Assembly (NCBI GenBank): GCA_963693085.1
Contig: OY856409.1
Location: 1,337,297,915-1,337,361,914, forward strand
Reading direction: 5' to 3'
DNA from: Alisma plantago-aquatica
Lineage: Eukaryota; Streptophyta; Magnoliopsida; Alismatales; Alismataceae
DNA: 64,000 bases
Shown here one piece after another: positions 1-11,009 of this stretch (position 1 is the first letter of the stretch; each line of letters opens with the position of its first letter). Both the position numbers and the translations under genes were made by a program. The notes under the pieces were generated by a model, which had not been told where the DNA came from, did not search any database, and saw only the letters and a list, made by a program, of their open reading frames with translations.

Positions 1-895
1 GGGGTTGTAGTTTTACTTTATGTATCTATAATTATTGAATAGTGTATGGTCATGTGTTGTGCGTAACATATGTAGTTTCTTTGACATACATATATTGTAC
101 ATTCCTTGTGCGCAACCTAATGGAAAATTGCAGCATAACAAAAAACAATGCTTGAATCAATATGTGGAATTTGTGTAATTGTGATTTAAATGAACTTGTC
201 CACCTAAAATTATCTAGTGAGAGAATCATGAATTGTTGTAAATATCGTTGAGGATGTTGTGATATGTCTAGGAAAAAAATGAATGCTTGATGGTGATTGG
301 GGTGAAGGTTGGTGGCCTTCTCATAAAATGGTGCTAGAGTCTAGTCTAATATGGAGTAATAATGGGAGAGTCAGGATTGGTGGTGTAAAGGATTAGATGA
401 GAAAGAAAAGAAGTTGAAGAAGGACAATAACTCAAACAGAGATTTTAGATTGGAGGAAGAATAAGTAATTGGGTGAAGGATACATAAGAAGAAAATCTAC
501 CATGCCTTGGAGACTCGCTCAAGTCTTCTTTAAAAGAAGAAGGGTGAAGGATGCATGCATCTCCTCATAGAACTCAAACAATGCCTTAAACCCAAATTGG
601 GATCTATAAACTAGCTCATGAATCCATCTTTATGCTCATTGCCCACCGAGCTTTGTGTCTCCATAGATCTCCTCAAATAAAGATAATTTCATCATGATCT
701 TCACCAAAGTTAGGGAGATCTTTATATCACCTCTAGAATTTCCATAAATTTATGAAATGCACCTTTCTCATCATGGTTTTTCCTCCCTACGTAGAGGATC
801 TGACAAGGAGGAAAAAACCTCTTAAGAAGGAACCTAGGAACTTGCAAGAAGATAGGCGACAAAGAATGAATGACCAAAGTGGTTTTTTCTTCTAA
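1..895. repeat. Flank of the family A insertion, first copy of a segmental duplication
   Basis: This stretch matches 23421-24314 base for base apart from scattered substitutions and one base missing from an A-run near 273. It ends in the same GCAAC that precedes the LTR in both places. No coding potential, TATA-linked gene or transposon end is visible. The short minus-strand reading frame further right (1043-1264) lies inside the LTR and is not a gene. The duplicated segment continues through the LTR to 4818. Its left limit may lie outside the window. Confidence 0.85.
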
Positions 896-900
896 GCAAC
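896..900. repeat. 5' target site duplication GCAAC of family A element
   Basis: GCAAC sits directly before the LTR start. The same five bases flank the LTR at 24315-24319 and follow the LTR copy ending at 36804, so this is the 5-bp duplication made when the ancestral element inserted. Confidence 0.7.
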
Positions 901-1794
901 TGCAACATCCCTGACCTGGGTTATGTTCTAACCCCAGGAGTTTTGCTTAAAAAAGTTGATTATATGCTTGTACTTATCCTGTGTAAAGTAATTAGGGCTC
1001 ATGAGGAACTTATGTTTCAATTTTGGTCCTGTTTGAACAATGTTAAAGCAATGATTGCTTATTTTGGACTAAAGTGCAAATTACCCAAGTTGAGGGGTTA
1101 ACTTGCAAATTGCATATGATAAGATGTTCCTCTGATGTTGAGACATCATAAGGATGAATATGATGTAGTAGTATGGTTTCCACAAGCCTGGACACCAAGA
1201 TAGAGCTTGTTGGACAATGTTGTGCATCAAAACCTAGTTTTGGAGTAAAGTGCAATTTACCCAAAATCTAGGGTTCAATATGCAAATTACCACTTCAACA
1301 AGGTTCCTAATGTTTCTTGGCATCATGTAGAGCAAATAAAATGAGAGGGGTGCTTCATTTGAATTAAGTCGGAGGAGAGAGAATCTTGATATTAAAATAA
1401 TCAAGATTAATGCCTAATTGAAACCCTAATTCGATTTAGGGCAAAAATGAATAAAAATAATTGAAGGGCTTTTAACCAAAATGTTTTGGGTTGATTTTGA
1501 ATAAGGATGGACGTTCCTTTGCCAAGATAAGGAACGAAAATATCCTAAGTAGGTGAAATTCCACTCACCATTATTATAAGGAAAAGAAAACCCACTCACA
1601 TATGGATATTAATATAATAAGCATTAAGGTGCTTAATTTGATTTTCTGTAAATCATAGATAATGGAGAGGAATAAGAGGCAATGAAGATAGCCTCGTCCT
1701 TAAGGATTTTGAGGAGAATTTGAGGGGGAAGAGGCGGCACCAATTTTGGAATTAAATGCATTTTAATAATGCATTTTCTATTTCATTGAATTTT

Positions 1795-1802
1795 TATAAA
1801 AA
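1795..1802 (+). promoter_or_regulatory. TATA-like box of family A LTR
   Basis: TATAAAAA lies about 895 bp into the LTR and is conserved in the copies at 20792 and 25214. Transcription would start roughly 30 bp downstream. That leaves only about 0.9 kb of U3 and makes more than 4.5 kb of the LTR part of the transcript leader. The assignment is by sequence only. Confidence 0.5.
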
Positions 1803-2302
1803 GGCCTTTTCCTAGCCAAATGAAAGGATATTTCGACCCCACTTCTTCTCTTAGCTTGGAAACCGACCAAGGAAGCTAGGGAGGACCAGGAGGACGAACC
1901 CCAACCTGTGGGTAAGCTCTTGACCTTCGTTCTCCTTGATTTCATGGTGGAAATCGAAAATAAATTATGGATTCCTTCTTATTTCGATCTCCTCTTCAAC
2001 CCTAGCCAACTTTTGCAATCAAAATCTTGAGGACGAGCCTAGGGGGAGTTGCAAAAGCTTCATCCACCATTAATGGCGTGAGCTTGGAGCTTTGGAGCTC
2101 AATTGGAGGCGGGTTTTATAACTTAAACCCTTAAACATTGCTACTGCATCAATTCTCTATGCTTTGTTGATTGATTTCTTCAATTTGATACACTCTTGTT
2201 TCTTTGCTGCAATTTCCATCAAGAACGGTTGCTGTTCTTGGTTGTTCGAAGGAAGGGGATGATGACATCATCATAGATTCTTATCCAAAGAAAATTACCA
2301 AG

Positions 2303-3482
2303 CAAAACCGTTTTGATAGCTACTCCAAATCGTTTTAATTTGATTGGCTATGCGGTTTCAGCAAACCGTTTAAGGGCAAACGGTTTGAAACCGTTTGGGA
2401 GCAAACGGTTTCAAGACCGTTTGAGATGGTTGACCAAGCTTTTACCGTTTGGGAATTTTATTCCTAATTATGTAGGATGATCACCCTACAAATTTGAGGG
2501 AATAACTCCAAAGGAATAGAGAGTTTAAGGCCAATCAATTAGGCAATCAGATTGAATTATGTGCTGATTTTCAACCTGATTAACTTGACCTGGTTGAGAA
2601 AACGGTTTCAAGACCGTTTGATATGGTTGACCAAGCGTTGACCGTTTGGGATTCCTGTTCATAATTATGTTTATTAATAACCCTCCAAAGTTGAGGGATT
2701 AACTCCAAAGGAAGCGTGAGTTGAAGCCTAATGAATTAGGGAAACCTAATTGGATTAAGTGTTGATTTCAATCTGATTTAATTGAACATTTTGGGCAAAC
2801 GGTCTCAAGACCGTTTGAGTGCGTTGACCAAGCATTGACCGTTTGGGATTACTGTTACTAATGATATGATCTAATGACTCACCGAATTTGAGGGATTAAC
2901 TCCCAAGAAATCATGAGTTTAAGGCTATTCAATTAGGCAAACCCTAATTGAAAACAGAGCTGAAATTCCAATGAGTTAAGTTGAGATTTTGGGTTGATTA
3001 GCCCAAACGGTTTCAAGACTGTTTGGGGATCACCCAAACGGTCTCAAGACCGTTTGGGGATCACCCCAAGACCGTTTGGAGGTCTGGGGTCAAGTATAGT
3101 TGACCAATTGAAGGTCCAAAGGTACTAATCATATTGCAATGTAGTGCTGATCTGTTGATCAACTCGATAGACCAATCCATGATGATTTTTCACTAGAATC
3201 CAAAGGTTGGATGGGCCAAACGGTCTCAAGACCGTTTGGAGATCATCCAAACGGTCTCAAGACCGTTTTGTGGTCACCCAAGACCGTTTGGAGGTCTAGG
3301 GTTGAGTATGGTTAGGTGTTTGAAGGTCTAAAGGTACCAAGCTGTTATACAATTTAATGCTGATTTGGTGATCAATCCAATGATCCAAACCTCAATTGGA
3401 TGGCTTGGATTTGAGTGATATGATGGGAAAACGGTCTCAAGACCGTTTGGAGGTCATCCAAACGACCTCAAGACCGTTTGGG
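2303..3482 (+). repeat. Cluster of the 20-bp palindrome AAACGGTCTCAAGACCGTTT
   Basis: Full or half copies of AAACGGTCTCAAGACCGTTT recur throughout, for example near 2396, 2600, 2798, 3004, 3035, 3215, 3247 and 3430. The motif is symmetric except for its central two bases, and as RNA it would form an 8-9 bp hairpin. Spacing is irregular and the intervening DNA is unrelated AT-rich sequence with many CAATTG words. The same cluster is at 25723-26901. Family B carries the reverse complement. Confidence 0.85.
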
Positions 3483-4147
3483 GTCAGGTCATACCCAATT
3501 TGGATAATGGTTCAATAGTTTCAAAGTAACCAATCTTGCATTGATGAGTGTTGTTGGATCTTCAATTCCAAACCCTAATTCAATTGAATCAAGCCCTAAT
3601 TGATGACCAATTTAGGGTCAATTGAGGGTCAAATTAGTTGAAGGTTGACCTATTAAACTCAATTGAAGTATGAGCATAGGTCCAATTGATGATTGGTTCC
3701 ATGAATTCAATGGTTGAAGGTCCAATGCAATCAATTGAAACACAATTAGTAGCATGACTGATGATCAACTTCAAAGATCTAATTGGTGTTTATAAACCCT
3801 AATCCCATTGAGATCAGACCATAATTGAAGTCCCAATTGAGGGGTGAGCCATGATTCAAATGATGATTGAGTTGATGATCCAATTGGTTGAAGTTCCATT
3901 GATTAGAATTGAGTGTGGTTCAATTTGGTTAATTCAATTGGATACCTCATGTTATTGAAGGTCTAATTGATAAAACCTTTTTGAAAACCTAATGTGATTA
4001 GGTGGGAGATACCTTTAATGGTACTAGTCATTAATGCATAACAAATGCATGGACCCAATACATGATGTAAACCCTAATTGAGGCTGATTCAATGTATAAC
4101 CTTAATAAGAGGTTGTCTACATGTGAAATCACTAATTAGGATGTTAG

Positions 4148-4312
4148 TAAACCCTAGTTGAGGGTGTATCCTTGTGAAACCCTAGTGGAGGGTGTATCAT
4201 TGTGAACCCTGGTTGAGGGTGTAACCTTGTGAAACCCTAGTGGAGGGTGTATCATTATGAACCCTGGTTGAGGGTGTATCCTTGTGAAACCCTAGTTGAG
4301 GGTGTATCATTG
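4148..4312 (+). repeat. Six-unit 27-28 bp tandem repeat with AACCCTRGTKGAGGGTG core
   Basis: Six consecutive units alternate between TATCCTTGTG and TATCATTGTG ends. The array is repeated in every long family A LTR copy (16174-16341, 27567-27733, 34548-34714). AAACCCTAG resembles a plant telo-box but the unit is 27-28 bp, so this is not a telomere tract. Confidence 0.85.
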
Positions 4313-4817
4313 CGATTGTTTATAGGCAACTTTATAATAAAGTTATGCCTTAAACTAAGATAAGTCCATATCATGTGAGATAGCTGGACAATTCTAATGT
4401 GTGGCCTATGCATTATATGCTAAGGGTGAGTATTCTGTGATGGAATGTATTAAGAGGGGAAATACCTTAATACAAGATAAAGTTGGTTAACTCAAGAGGG
4501 TCTGAATTAATGAGAAATGGGAAACCCTAACCCTGGTAAGGGAATAGTGGTGTTACCCTTGAATAATGATGTTATATATTGTTTTGCATGGTGCTGATAT
4601 GAAATTGATGTATTATCATCTGTACTAACCATGCAGGTATGATGTGATGATGAACATAGCCATGTATGAGCTATGACATTTTATGTATTGAGATTGTTTA
4701 TTGGGCCTTATGTGCCATGCTATACCTTATTGCCTAGTATGAGTTAATAAGAGAAGTAATGGGCCTTAAGTGCCATGAGAAGATGTTTATGTAATAAGCA
4801 TCATATTTACCTTGGTC

Positions 4818-4836
4818 ATGTAATAAGCATCATATT
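4818..4836. other. Rearrangement junction with templated filler
   Basis: Family A LTR ends at 4818 and antisense family B gag begins at 4833-4834. Between them is a filler that copies the sequence 29 bp upstream: 19 bases at 4789-4807 recur exactly at 4818-4836, and the last three also match family B. Such short templated insertions are typical of microhomology-mediated end joining. Confidence 0.8.
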
Positions 4837-5891
4837 GTATTCCTATCTGGACAATTCCTTTCCAGGTGTCCCGGCTGTCTACATAGGTAACAGATCCTGG
4901 GTGCAAAGTGTCTATACGATCCAGTTACCGACGCTGATGCTATGTCGGAGGGTCCTCTTGGAATACTACTATGATCCCTACTTCCATTTGACACCCATTG
5001 TGTCTGGGTAGGAAATCCTGACAAAGCTGATGGTGTAGCAAATCTTGGTTTCTTAAAACTTTCAGGCCCTTGTTCTTGAGGATGGGTGTACATCTTCTTA
5101 CTACTTGTCTGTTGTTTCATGGTTTCTGACCTCTCTATCCTTCTTACTGACTCCACGAAGGTGGCAAACCTTTCTCTATTCTCTAGAGCAGACACAGGAG
5201 TGGCTAGTTCAGAGTACAAGCCCTTTTCAAAACGTCGAATTCTTTCTTCATCGGTAACTGCCATTTGTGGACAAAACCGTAGTAACTCCATGAACTTAGC
5301 TTCATACTCGCTAACGTTCATGTGTCCTTGTGTGATTTTCTCAAATTGAAAGATCTTCTCATCTAGATACGTCTTAGGGAAGTATCTATTGATGAATTCT
5401 CGTCGGAAAACCTCCCATCCTATTTCTTCGCCTGGTCTCTTATCCTCCTCTATCATCCACCAATTACCAGCACTCCCTTTTAGGAGGTATACCGCATGTT
5501 TTACCTTTTCAGCTTCAGGAATATCCAGGATCCTGAAAGCCTTTTCCAGCTCTGTCAACCATAGATCAGCATCTGCTGGGTCAGATGTACCAGCATAGTC
5601 TATGGCTCCCACCCGGCGAAGTCTCTCGAAAGTCTTGCCAGCTCCATAACCTTCCTGATGGGCTGATACCCTAGGTGCAGATGGTGGCACCCTATCTGCT
5701 ATGTGTGTTATGGCTGTCAGAAACTTATCAAATAAGGCATGGAAAGTTGGGTTTTCTATCTCAGTTGGGTCAAACTGGGGTGGCTCCCTGGGTTGCTGAG
5801 GTAAGGGTTGCTCCATTTCTGGGTGCCTTGCACCTCCCTGTGGTGCAGCAACGCTACTTTCTGCCACATACTCTTCATGTGGGTCAGACAT
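4830..5891 (-). CDS. Family B Gag polyprotein, 3'-truncated copy
   Basis: This is the capsid/nucleocapsid protein of a Ty3/gypsy-type retrotransposon. It would pack element RNA into virus-like particles in the cytoplasm. The 353-codon frame is uninterrupted from the ATG at 5891. It has an acidic Pro/Gln-rich N-terminus (residues 1-50), a retrotransposon-gag domain from about residue 85 to 255 (WLTELEKAFRIL, YLLKGSAGNWW, EFINRYFP, EKGL, SALENRERFATFVESVRRIE) and a zinc knuckle CX2CX4HX4C near the C-terminus (CYLCRQPGHLERNC). The knuckle is intact here but broken in the second copy. The last codons and the stop come from the junction at 4833, so about 30 native C-terminal residues are lost. It is about 70 percent identical by eye to the family A Gag at 18562. 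No protease or polymerase follows. Confidence 0.88.
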   Translation of the reverse strand: MSDPHEEYVAESSVAAPQGGARHPEMEQPLPQQPREPPQFDPTEIENPTFHALFDKFLTAITHIADRVPPSAPRVSAHQEGYGAGKTFERLRRVGAIDYAGTSDPADADLWLTELEKAFRILDIPEAEKVKHAVYLLKGSAGNWWMIEEDKRPGEEIGWEVFRREFINRYFPKTYLDEKIFQFEKITQGHMNVSEYEAKFMELLRFCPQMAVTDEERIRRFEKGLYSELATPVSALENRERFATFVESVRRIERSETMKQQTSSKKMYTHPQEQGPESFKKPRFATPSALSGFPTQTQWVSNGSRDHSSIPRGPSDIASASVTGSYRHFAPRICYLCRQPGHLERNCPDRNTI

Positions 5892-6005
5892 CCTTATATA
5901 TCTTCTCTTCCTGAGGAGCAGAAGGTTCTATTAGATAAGGAAGGAACACTAAGGATAGACTCGACATCCTAAGTCCTATGTCTCTGTAGACTCAGCGAAC
6001 CTAGA

Positions 6006-6017
6006 GCTCTGATACCA
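6006..6017 (-). promoter_or_regulatory. Primer binding site for initiator tRNA-Met (family B)
   Basis: On the minus strand it reads TGGTATCAGAGC, the usual plant tRNA-iMet complement. It lies six bases inside the LTR edge at 6024 and 114 bases upstream of the gag ATG. Confidence 0.88.
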
Positions 6018-6425
6018 CTTAATTGTGGGCTCTGACCTCCAAACGACGATATAAACACGATTTAAACTTAGCGGAAGCGATTCGATTAGCAGCGGAATAC
6101 CAAAAATCAGCGGAAATTAAAAACTTTTTGAGATAAAACATTGAAACCATAAAACTTCCTTCATAAAAGGAGATAAACTGTTTACATCTCAGATAATTAC
6201 TTCTTGAGTAATTATATACAACATGATACAAAATCTCAAGAACTCATAACCAAAATCTCAGACCAAAAGACTCCAAGACCTGAGAGTACAGAGGACGCAT
6301 AGGACTGACTATCTATCTATATAACTCAGCAGTCTGAATCTCCACCTGAGATTTAAAACTGCTCCAGGTACTACTGCTGCTGATACTGGTCACCTGGAGA
6401 TTGGTCCCTTCGTCCTTGGCGATCA

Positions 6426-6475
6426 CCTAAAAACAATTGAAATCTACGGGGTGAGACAATTTTAAAAATTGTCCC
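6426..6475 (-). other. Conserved hairpin and putative 3' splice site, family B
   Basis: On the minus strand an inverted repeat GACAATTT/AAATTGTC is followed by CTCACCCCGT and a T-run ending TTTTTAG/GT. Family A has the same order at 17925-17967 and 29312-29361. The run-in looks like a plant acceptor. Function is inferred. Confidence 0.4.
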
Positions 6476-8294
6476 AGAGGGAGTTATAACTCTTCGCCAG
6501 AAACATGATTATTACATAATAAGAGAAATAACAGTACACAAAGAAGTCATATATATTTTAAGAGTAGTTAGAACAATGTTTCACAGATTGTAATCTATAA
6601 CTCCTACTAGAAACAAAGCATCTCTAAATCAACCCACATATCTCTTTTCTTTTAGAAAAACAAAAGACATGTATAATATTTATTTATTATAAATCCATCA
6701 TCACCACACTGGCTCTCTTCAGGCTTAGATCGTATATCCATCACCTGGCATTATAATAAGGGATATCATGGCCTGTAGCCATACCTTTTTCTACAAGGTG
6801 TTAGGATTCCAAAACCACAACATAACTGTATGATTAGTACACATGAAATCATACTTAACCATACTCAAGTGACACAAGGGTTATTTACATTCATCACCCC
6901 TAAGTCTGCAGTTAAGCCTTTCATAGGATTGTCTTGTAATAGAATTTCTCATAGTGACACTCTATATTAGGATCACATTTCATAATTTAACATAGGGATA
7001 TCAATCCCTAAACATCTTATCACTAAGAATCCGGAAAGTGAGAGTCCAACCCCCTGGTCTAATTATAACATTTATTACCAAGAACATCTTATTTTATCTG
7101 GTCATCTAAATAATATGACCTTTGATAATCATCAGCACATATTACTCATAACTCATTCAACCTATCAAACTCATAAGTTATCACTTATCAGATAACATAC
7201 ATGTTCTTGAACATTTAAACATTAGCATAGCAGTTAAAAAGGAAAGATACTAAATGTAACAAGTCTAACTTACATCAATTACCATTTTCTCAATTCTCTC
7301 ATCACAAGTCATCTGTTAAGCATGACCTTGATGATACTCATGGCTCTCACAGCCCATCAATCTCATAAGATGCCACTATCAAGGCACCAGGATATATCAC
7401 TATTCATAAAGCGGACAACATGCTTTTAATGAATATAGTATCATCATCCATACCTGGATATGATCATCTTCATATCAGAACCTGCATGGTTAATTCAACT
7501 AATAAAGTTAATTCAAAACAAGAAATACACTTTCCACTCTTATCATAAGAGCTAAGTTCTCTGATTCTCATCAATCAGGGTTTACTACCCATATTGCATG
7601 TCATCACCCTTGAATTAGGGTTTACTATTCACATTACATGTCATCACCCTTGAATTAGGGTTTACTATTCAGATTATGGTGAGTTGAACTCATAACATTG
7701 TCATGTATGAGGAACATCATCATTGATGCTCTCAGATTAGCTTTAAGATTCATCATATATCATAATTAGGGTTTCCATGATCTCACATAGGTGGATCATA
7801 CCCTAATCATGCATATTCATGTGTATTGAAGGTAATTACTTGACTTTCCACCATAAAAGGATACTTTCTCTCTCCTATGATACTTTCTTTCTCCTCATAC
7901 CAGCAGATGGTGATAACACCACTCTAAATCAGGTTGGGTTAAGACCACTTTGATTAACATAAACCAAATCACCACTATTGAGTGATTAGGGTTTGATTAG
8001 AACAAGGTTTCACTCAATTGAACCTTTTAAGAGCATTATGGTAAATTACACATTGATCATCATCATGGGTTAATTACTAACCATTTGACCCATAATGTCA
8101 TTTGGTATCATTAGGGTTTAGGTGGAACAACTATTAAACCATTTAAGCCTTCAAGGCATTAGGCAGACTTAACTTCAAATGTCTCCAATAGGTTTCACAC
8201 CTTCAACCTTCAAACGATCATGAGATCGTATAAGGTTGTAGACCGTTTAAGCTTTGGTTGACTTCAAGACCGTATAACACTCAAGACCGTTTAC

Positions 8295-8558
8295 CCTCAT
8301 TCAGTCTTGAGGTCGAATGGTCTCATTCGGTCTTGAGGTCAAATGATCTCATTCGGTCTTGAGATCGAATGGACTCATTCGGTCTTGAGGTTGAATGACC
8401 TCATACGGTCTTGAGGTCGAATGCCCTCATACGGTCTTGAGGTCGAATGACCTCATACGGTCTTGAGGTCGAATGACCTCATACGGTCTTGAGGTCGAAT
8501 GACCTCATACGGTCTTGAGGTTGAATGACCTCATACGGTCTTGAGGTCGAATGACCTC
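8295..8558 (-). repeat. 26-bp tandem repeat, ten units, family B LTR
   Basis: The core GGTCTTGAGGTCGAATGACC recurs at an exact 26-bp period, with GTCTTGAG at 8304, 8330, 8356 and so on to 8538. The unit is a derivative of the palindrome found nearby. The second family B LTR (15664-15877) has eight units, so the array changes length. Confidence 0.9.
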
Positions 8559-8859
8559 AAAAGCTCAAGATCGTATGGATCTCCAAGGTGGTTCAAAGGG
8601 TAAACTCGATTAGGGTTTCCTATGTTGAAGCCTTCAATTGGTCTCAAGCTTGCTAACCACTTATCAATTGAGACAATTAGGGTTAGCCTTAACCAATTGG
8701 TTACTAAATTGACCCTCAATTGATATCCAATTAGGGTTGGAGTTGGTTCAATTAAGGTCTATAAACGTTCAACCATCAACACTCAACAATGTGAATCAAA
8801 TCGAAGTTGAACCCATCAATTGACCTCCAATTGGGCTCAAACTTGGCCCAAACGGTCTT

Positions 8860-9800
8860 GGGATAGTTTGGATATCCTCCAAACGGTATAGAGACCGTTT
8901 TCCCAAGAATTCATAAAAAACTAGATTGATTTGATAGGGGTTGAACCTTAATTAAGTCACAAATCAGCAATTTGATTATTTTAATAACCCATTGTAATTG
9001 GGCCCTCAATTGATCAAATTACCTTAACCCTAGACCTCAAAACGGTCTTGGGTTGTCACCAAACGGTCTTGAGACCATATGGATGAGTTCCAAACGGTCT
9101 TGAGACCGTTTGCCCATCCATCCTTTGGACTCTAGTGAAAATTCATCAAGGTTTGATCTATTGAGTCGATCATTACATCAATACTTAATTGCAATGTAAT
9201 TTGGTATCTTTGTACCTTCAATTGGTCAACTATACTTGACCCCAGACCACCATACGGTCTTGGGTGATCCCCAAATGGTCTTGAGACCGTTTGGATGATT
9301 CCCCAAACGGTCTTGAGACCGTTTGGGCTAATCAACCCAAAATCTCAAATTAGCTCATTGTGATTTCAGCACTGATTTCAATTAGGGTTTGCCCTAGTAA
9401 TCAACCTTCAACTCTTAACTCGTTTGGAATTAGTCCATCAAATTTGGTGAGTCATTAATTAACATCATTATGAACAGTAATATCATACGGTCAATGCTTA
9501 GTCAACCATCTTATACGGTCTTGAGACCGTTTGCCCAAAAAGGGCAAATTAAACAGATTGAAAAATAGAACTAAATTCAATTGGATTTGCTAATTGATTT
9601 GCTTATATCTCACGATCCATTTGGAGTTAACATCTTAAATTTTGTGTGTGATTAACCTACATAATTTTGAACAGGATTCCCATACGGTACATGCTTGGTC
9701 AATGCGGCCATACGGTCTTGAGACCATATGCCTTCATACGACCTTGAAACCGTTTGCCCACCAAACAGTTTTGTAAACCGTATGGGCAATTGGTTGAGGT
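8860..9800 (-). repeat. Palindrome cluster in family B LTR
   Basis: On the plus strand copies read AAACGGTCTTGAGACCGTTT, the reverse complement of the family A motif, for example at 9060, 9092, 9304 and 9510. Several show CG-to-TG/CA decay (ACCATATG, AAATGG). The order relative to the TATA box is the same as in family A: both clusters lie downstream of it in element orientation. Confidence 0.82.
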
Positions 9801-10193
9801 CGTATGGTAAAGTGTAAAACTGTGGATAAGCATAGGAAATAACGCCCTCATCTTCTAGCTCAAGAACAGCAACAGTTCCTCACGGATTTGCTTGCAAGGA
9901 AGCAAGGGAAGATAGGGAAGAAGAAGAACTAGCAACTAAAAGCATAGAAAAGATGTATATAACAAAGCATAGGTTTAGAGTTATAAAACCCGCCTAAAGG
10001 TTGTTCCTTGAGCTCCAAGCTTCCAAGCTCCAAGATTTAATGGCGTTTTTGAGCTCCACAGGTCGGCCAAGGTGAATTCTCCAAGGAAAAGTTGGAAAGG
10101 AATGGCTAGAAAGATAGAGCTAGGTGAGCTAGCCATGAATTCAACCTTGAAAACGAGTTTCCTCCATGAATTAAAGCAAAAGGGATGATCCAA

Positions 10194-10202
10194 ACTTACC
10201 TA
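10194..10202 (-). other. Putative 5' splice site in family B leader
   Basis: On the minus strand it reads CTAG then GTAAGT, a consensus plant donor, about 110 bp downstream of the TATA-like box. Family A has GTAAGC at the equivalent place (25331). The candidate partner acceptor is at 6426-6428. Confidence 0.4.
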
Positions 10203-10310
10203 GGACCCTTGGTCGTCCTTCTCTGCTACATAGCTTAGCCTTGGTCGGTTTTGAGCAAGGGGAAAGAAATGAAAAGAAGAGGATCGTTCCCTTGCTAAGT
10301 GAGAGAAGTA

Positions 10311-10320
10311 GTATATATAC
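10311..10320 (-). promoter_or_regulatory. TATA-like box of family B LTR
   Basis: GTATATATAC lies about 690 bp into the LTR in element orientation. It is followed by a pyrimidine-rich stretch and the shared word ACCGACCAAGG that also follows the TATA box of family A. It is assigned by position and motif only. Confidence 0.5.
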
Positions 10321-11009
10321 TTAGGTGAAATTTCAACATAAGAACATATGCTTTCCTCATTTCTCATCTAAGTCCTTCCTTTCTTCCTTGCACGTCCCCA
10401 CATATTATTTCTAAGGACAAAATCCTTCTAAGGTCAAGAATTGAAGGCAAAGAGGATCAACCCATCATTAAAGTATACACATAAAAGGGCTATTATACAT
10501 ACACCTTCATTATTTAATCACAAAGGTGTTCTTTATTATATGATTATTCAAATGAAGTGACCTTTTCATCATTTCTCTTCTAAATGATGCCAAGAGTCAT
10601 AAAAGATATTTTAGATGATGTATTTTACAAGTTGCACCCCTCAAATTGGGTAAATTGCACTTTACACCAATTTAGAGTTTTCAAGTACATGGGTTGCTTC
10701 CACAGCTGCACCTTGGTGCTCAAGCTTGGGAAATCCCTCAAATTTTATCATAAACATCCTCATGATGTCTCAACATCAGAGGAACATCTCAAAATGTGCA
10801 ATTTGCAAGTTAATCCCTTAACTGGGTAATTTGCACATAGATCCCTGTATTGCAAAACAATACTACAACGTTGTTCCTAGGGGACAGGAATGGAAACATA
10901 TGTTCCTTAGGGGCTTTTATTACCTGCTAAAAGATAATTACCAGTGTTTAATTACATATTTAGGCAAAACTTCTAGGGTTAGGTTATAACCCAGGTCAGG
11001 GATGTTACA

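Larger units (their letters stand above)
901..4818 (+). mobile_element. Family A Ty3/gypsy-type LTR, first 3.9 kb of the 5' LTR
   Basis: The LTR begins TGCAACATCCC here (TGTAACATCCC in the other copies at 19898 and 24320). It is collinear with the complete 5504-bp LTR at 24320-29823 until 4818, where it is cut by the antisense family B block. It contains a TATA-like box at 1795, a palindrome cluster at 2303-3482 and a 28-bp tandem array at 4148-4312. The rest of the LTR reappears at 15882-18429. The part at 3856-4818 is present on both sides of the block. Confidence 0.88.
6024..11009 (-). mobile_element. Complete 4986-bp family B LTR
   Basis: On the minus strand the LTR starts TGTAACATCCCTGACC at 11009 and ends CCCACA at 6024, directly before the primer site. 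It is flanked on both sides by family B interior, so it sits in the middle of a tandem LTR-interior-LTR-interior array. In element orientation it has a TATA-like box (10311-10320), a strong splice-donor-like site (10200/10199), clusters of the AAACGGTCTCAAGACCGTTT palindrome, a 26-bp tandem array, and a hairpin plus acceptor-like site at 6426-6475. Its first 20 bases and many internal blocks are recognisably shared with family A. Confidence 0.88.

Noticed and set aside
1043..1264. 73-residue minus-strand frame, also at 20040 and 24462
   Set aside because: Lies in the U3 of family A LTR. The three copies track LTR copies and show no coding signature.
4148..4312. AAACCCTAG/AAACCCTAA words as interstitial telomere sequence
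   Set aside because: The repeat unit is 27-28 bp with a GAGGGTGTATC tail and lies at a fixed place in every family A LTR. It is not a (TTTAGGG)n tract.
4618..4650. TACTAACCATGCAG/GTATG as a branch point and splice acceptor in family A LTR
   Set aside because: The branch-like TACTAAC is too close to the AG for normal plant splicing, and no matching feature was found in family B.
5086..5914. Plus-strand frames opposite family B gag (also 12437-13265)
   Set aside because: Shadows of the minus-strand Gag. Their sequence is fully explained by the gag codons.
8220..9800. Regularly spaced palindromic repeats resembling a CRISPR array
   Set aside because: The context is plant LTR DNA, spacers are not unique equal-length sequences, the 26-bp units are directly adjacent and no cas genes exist.
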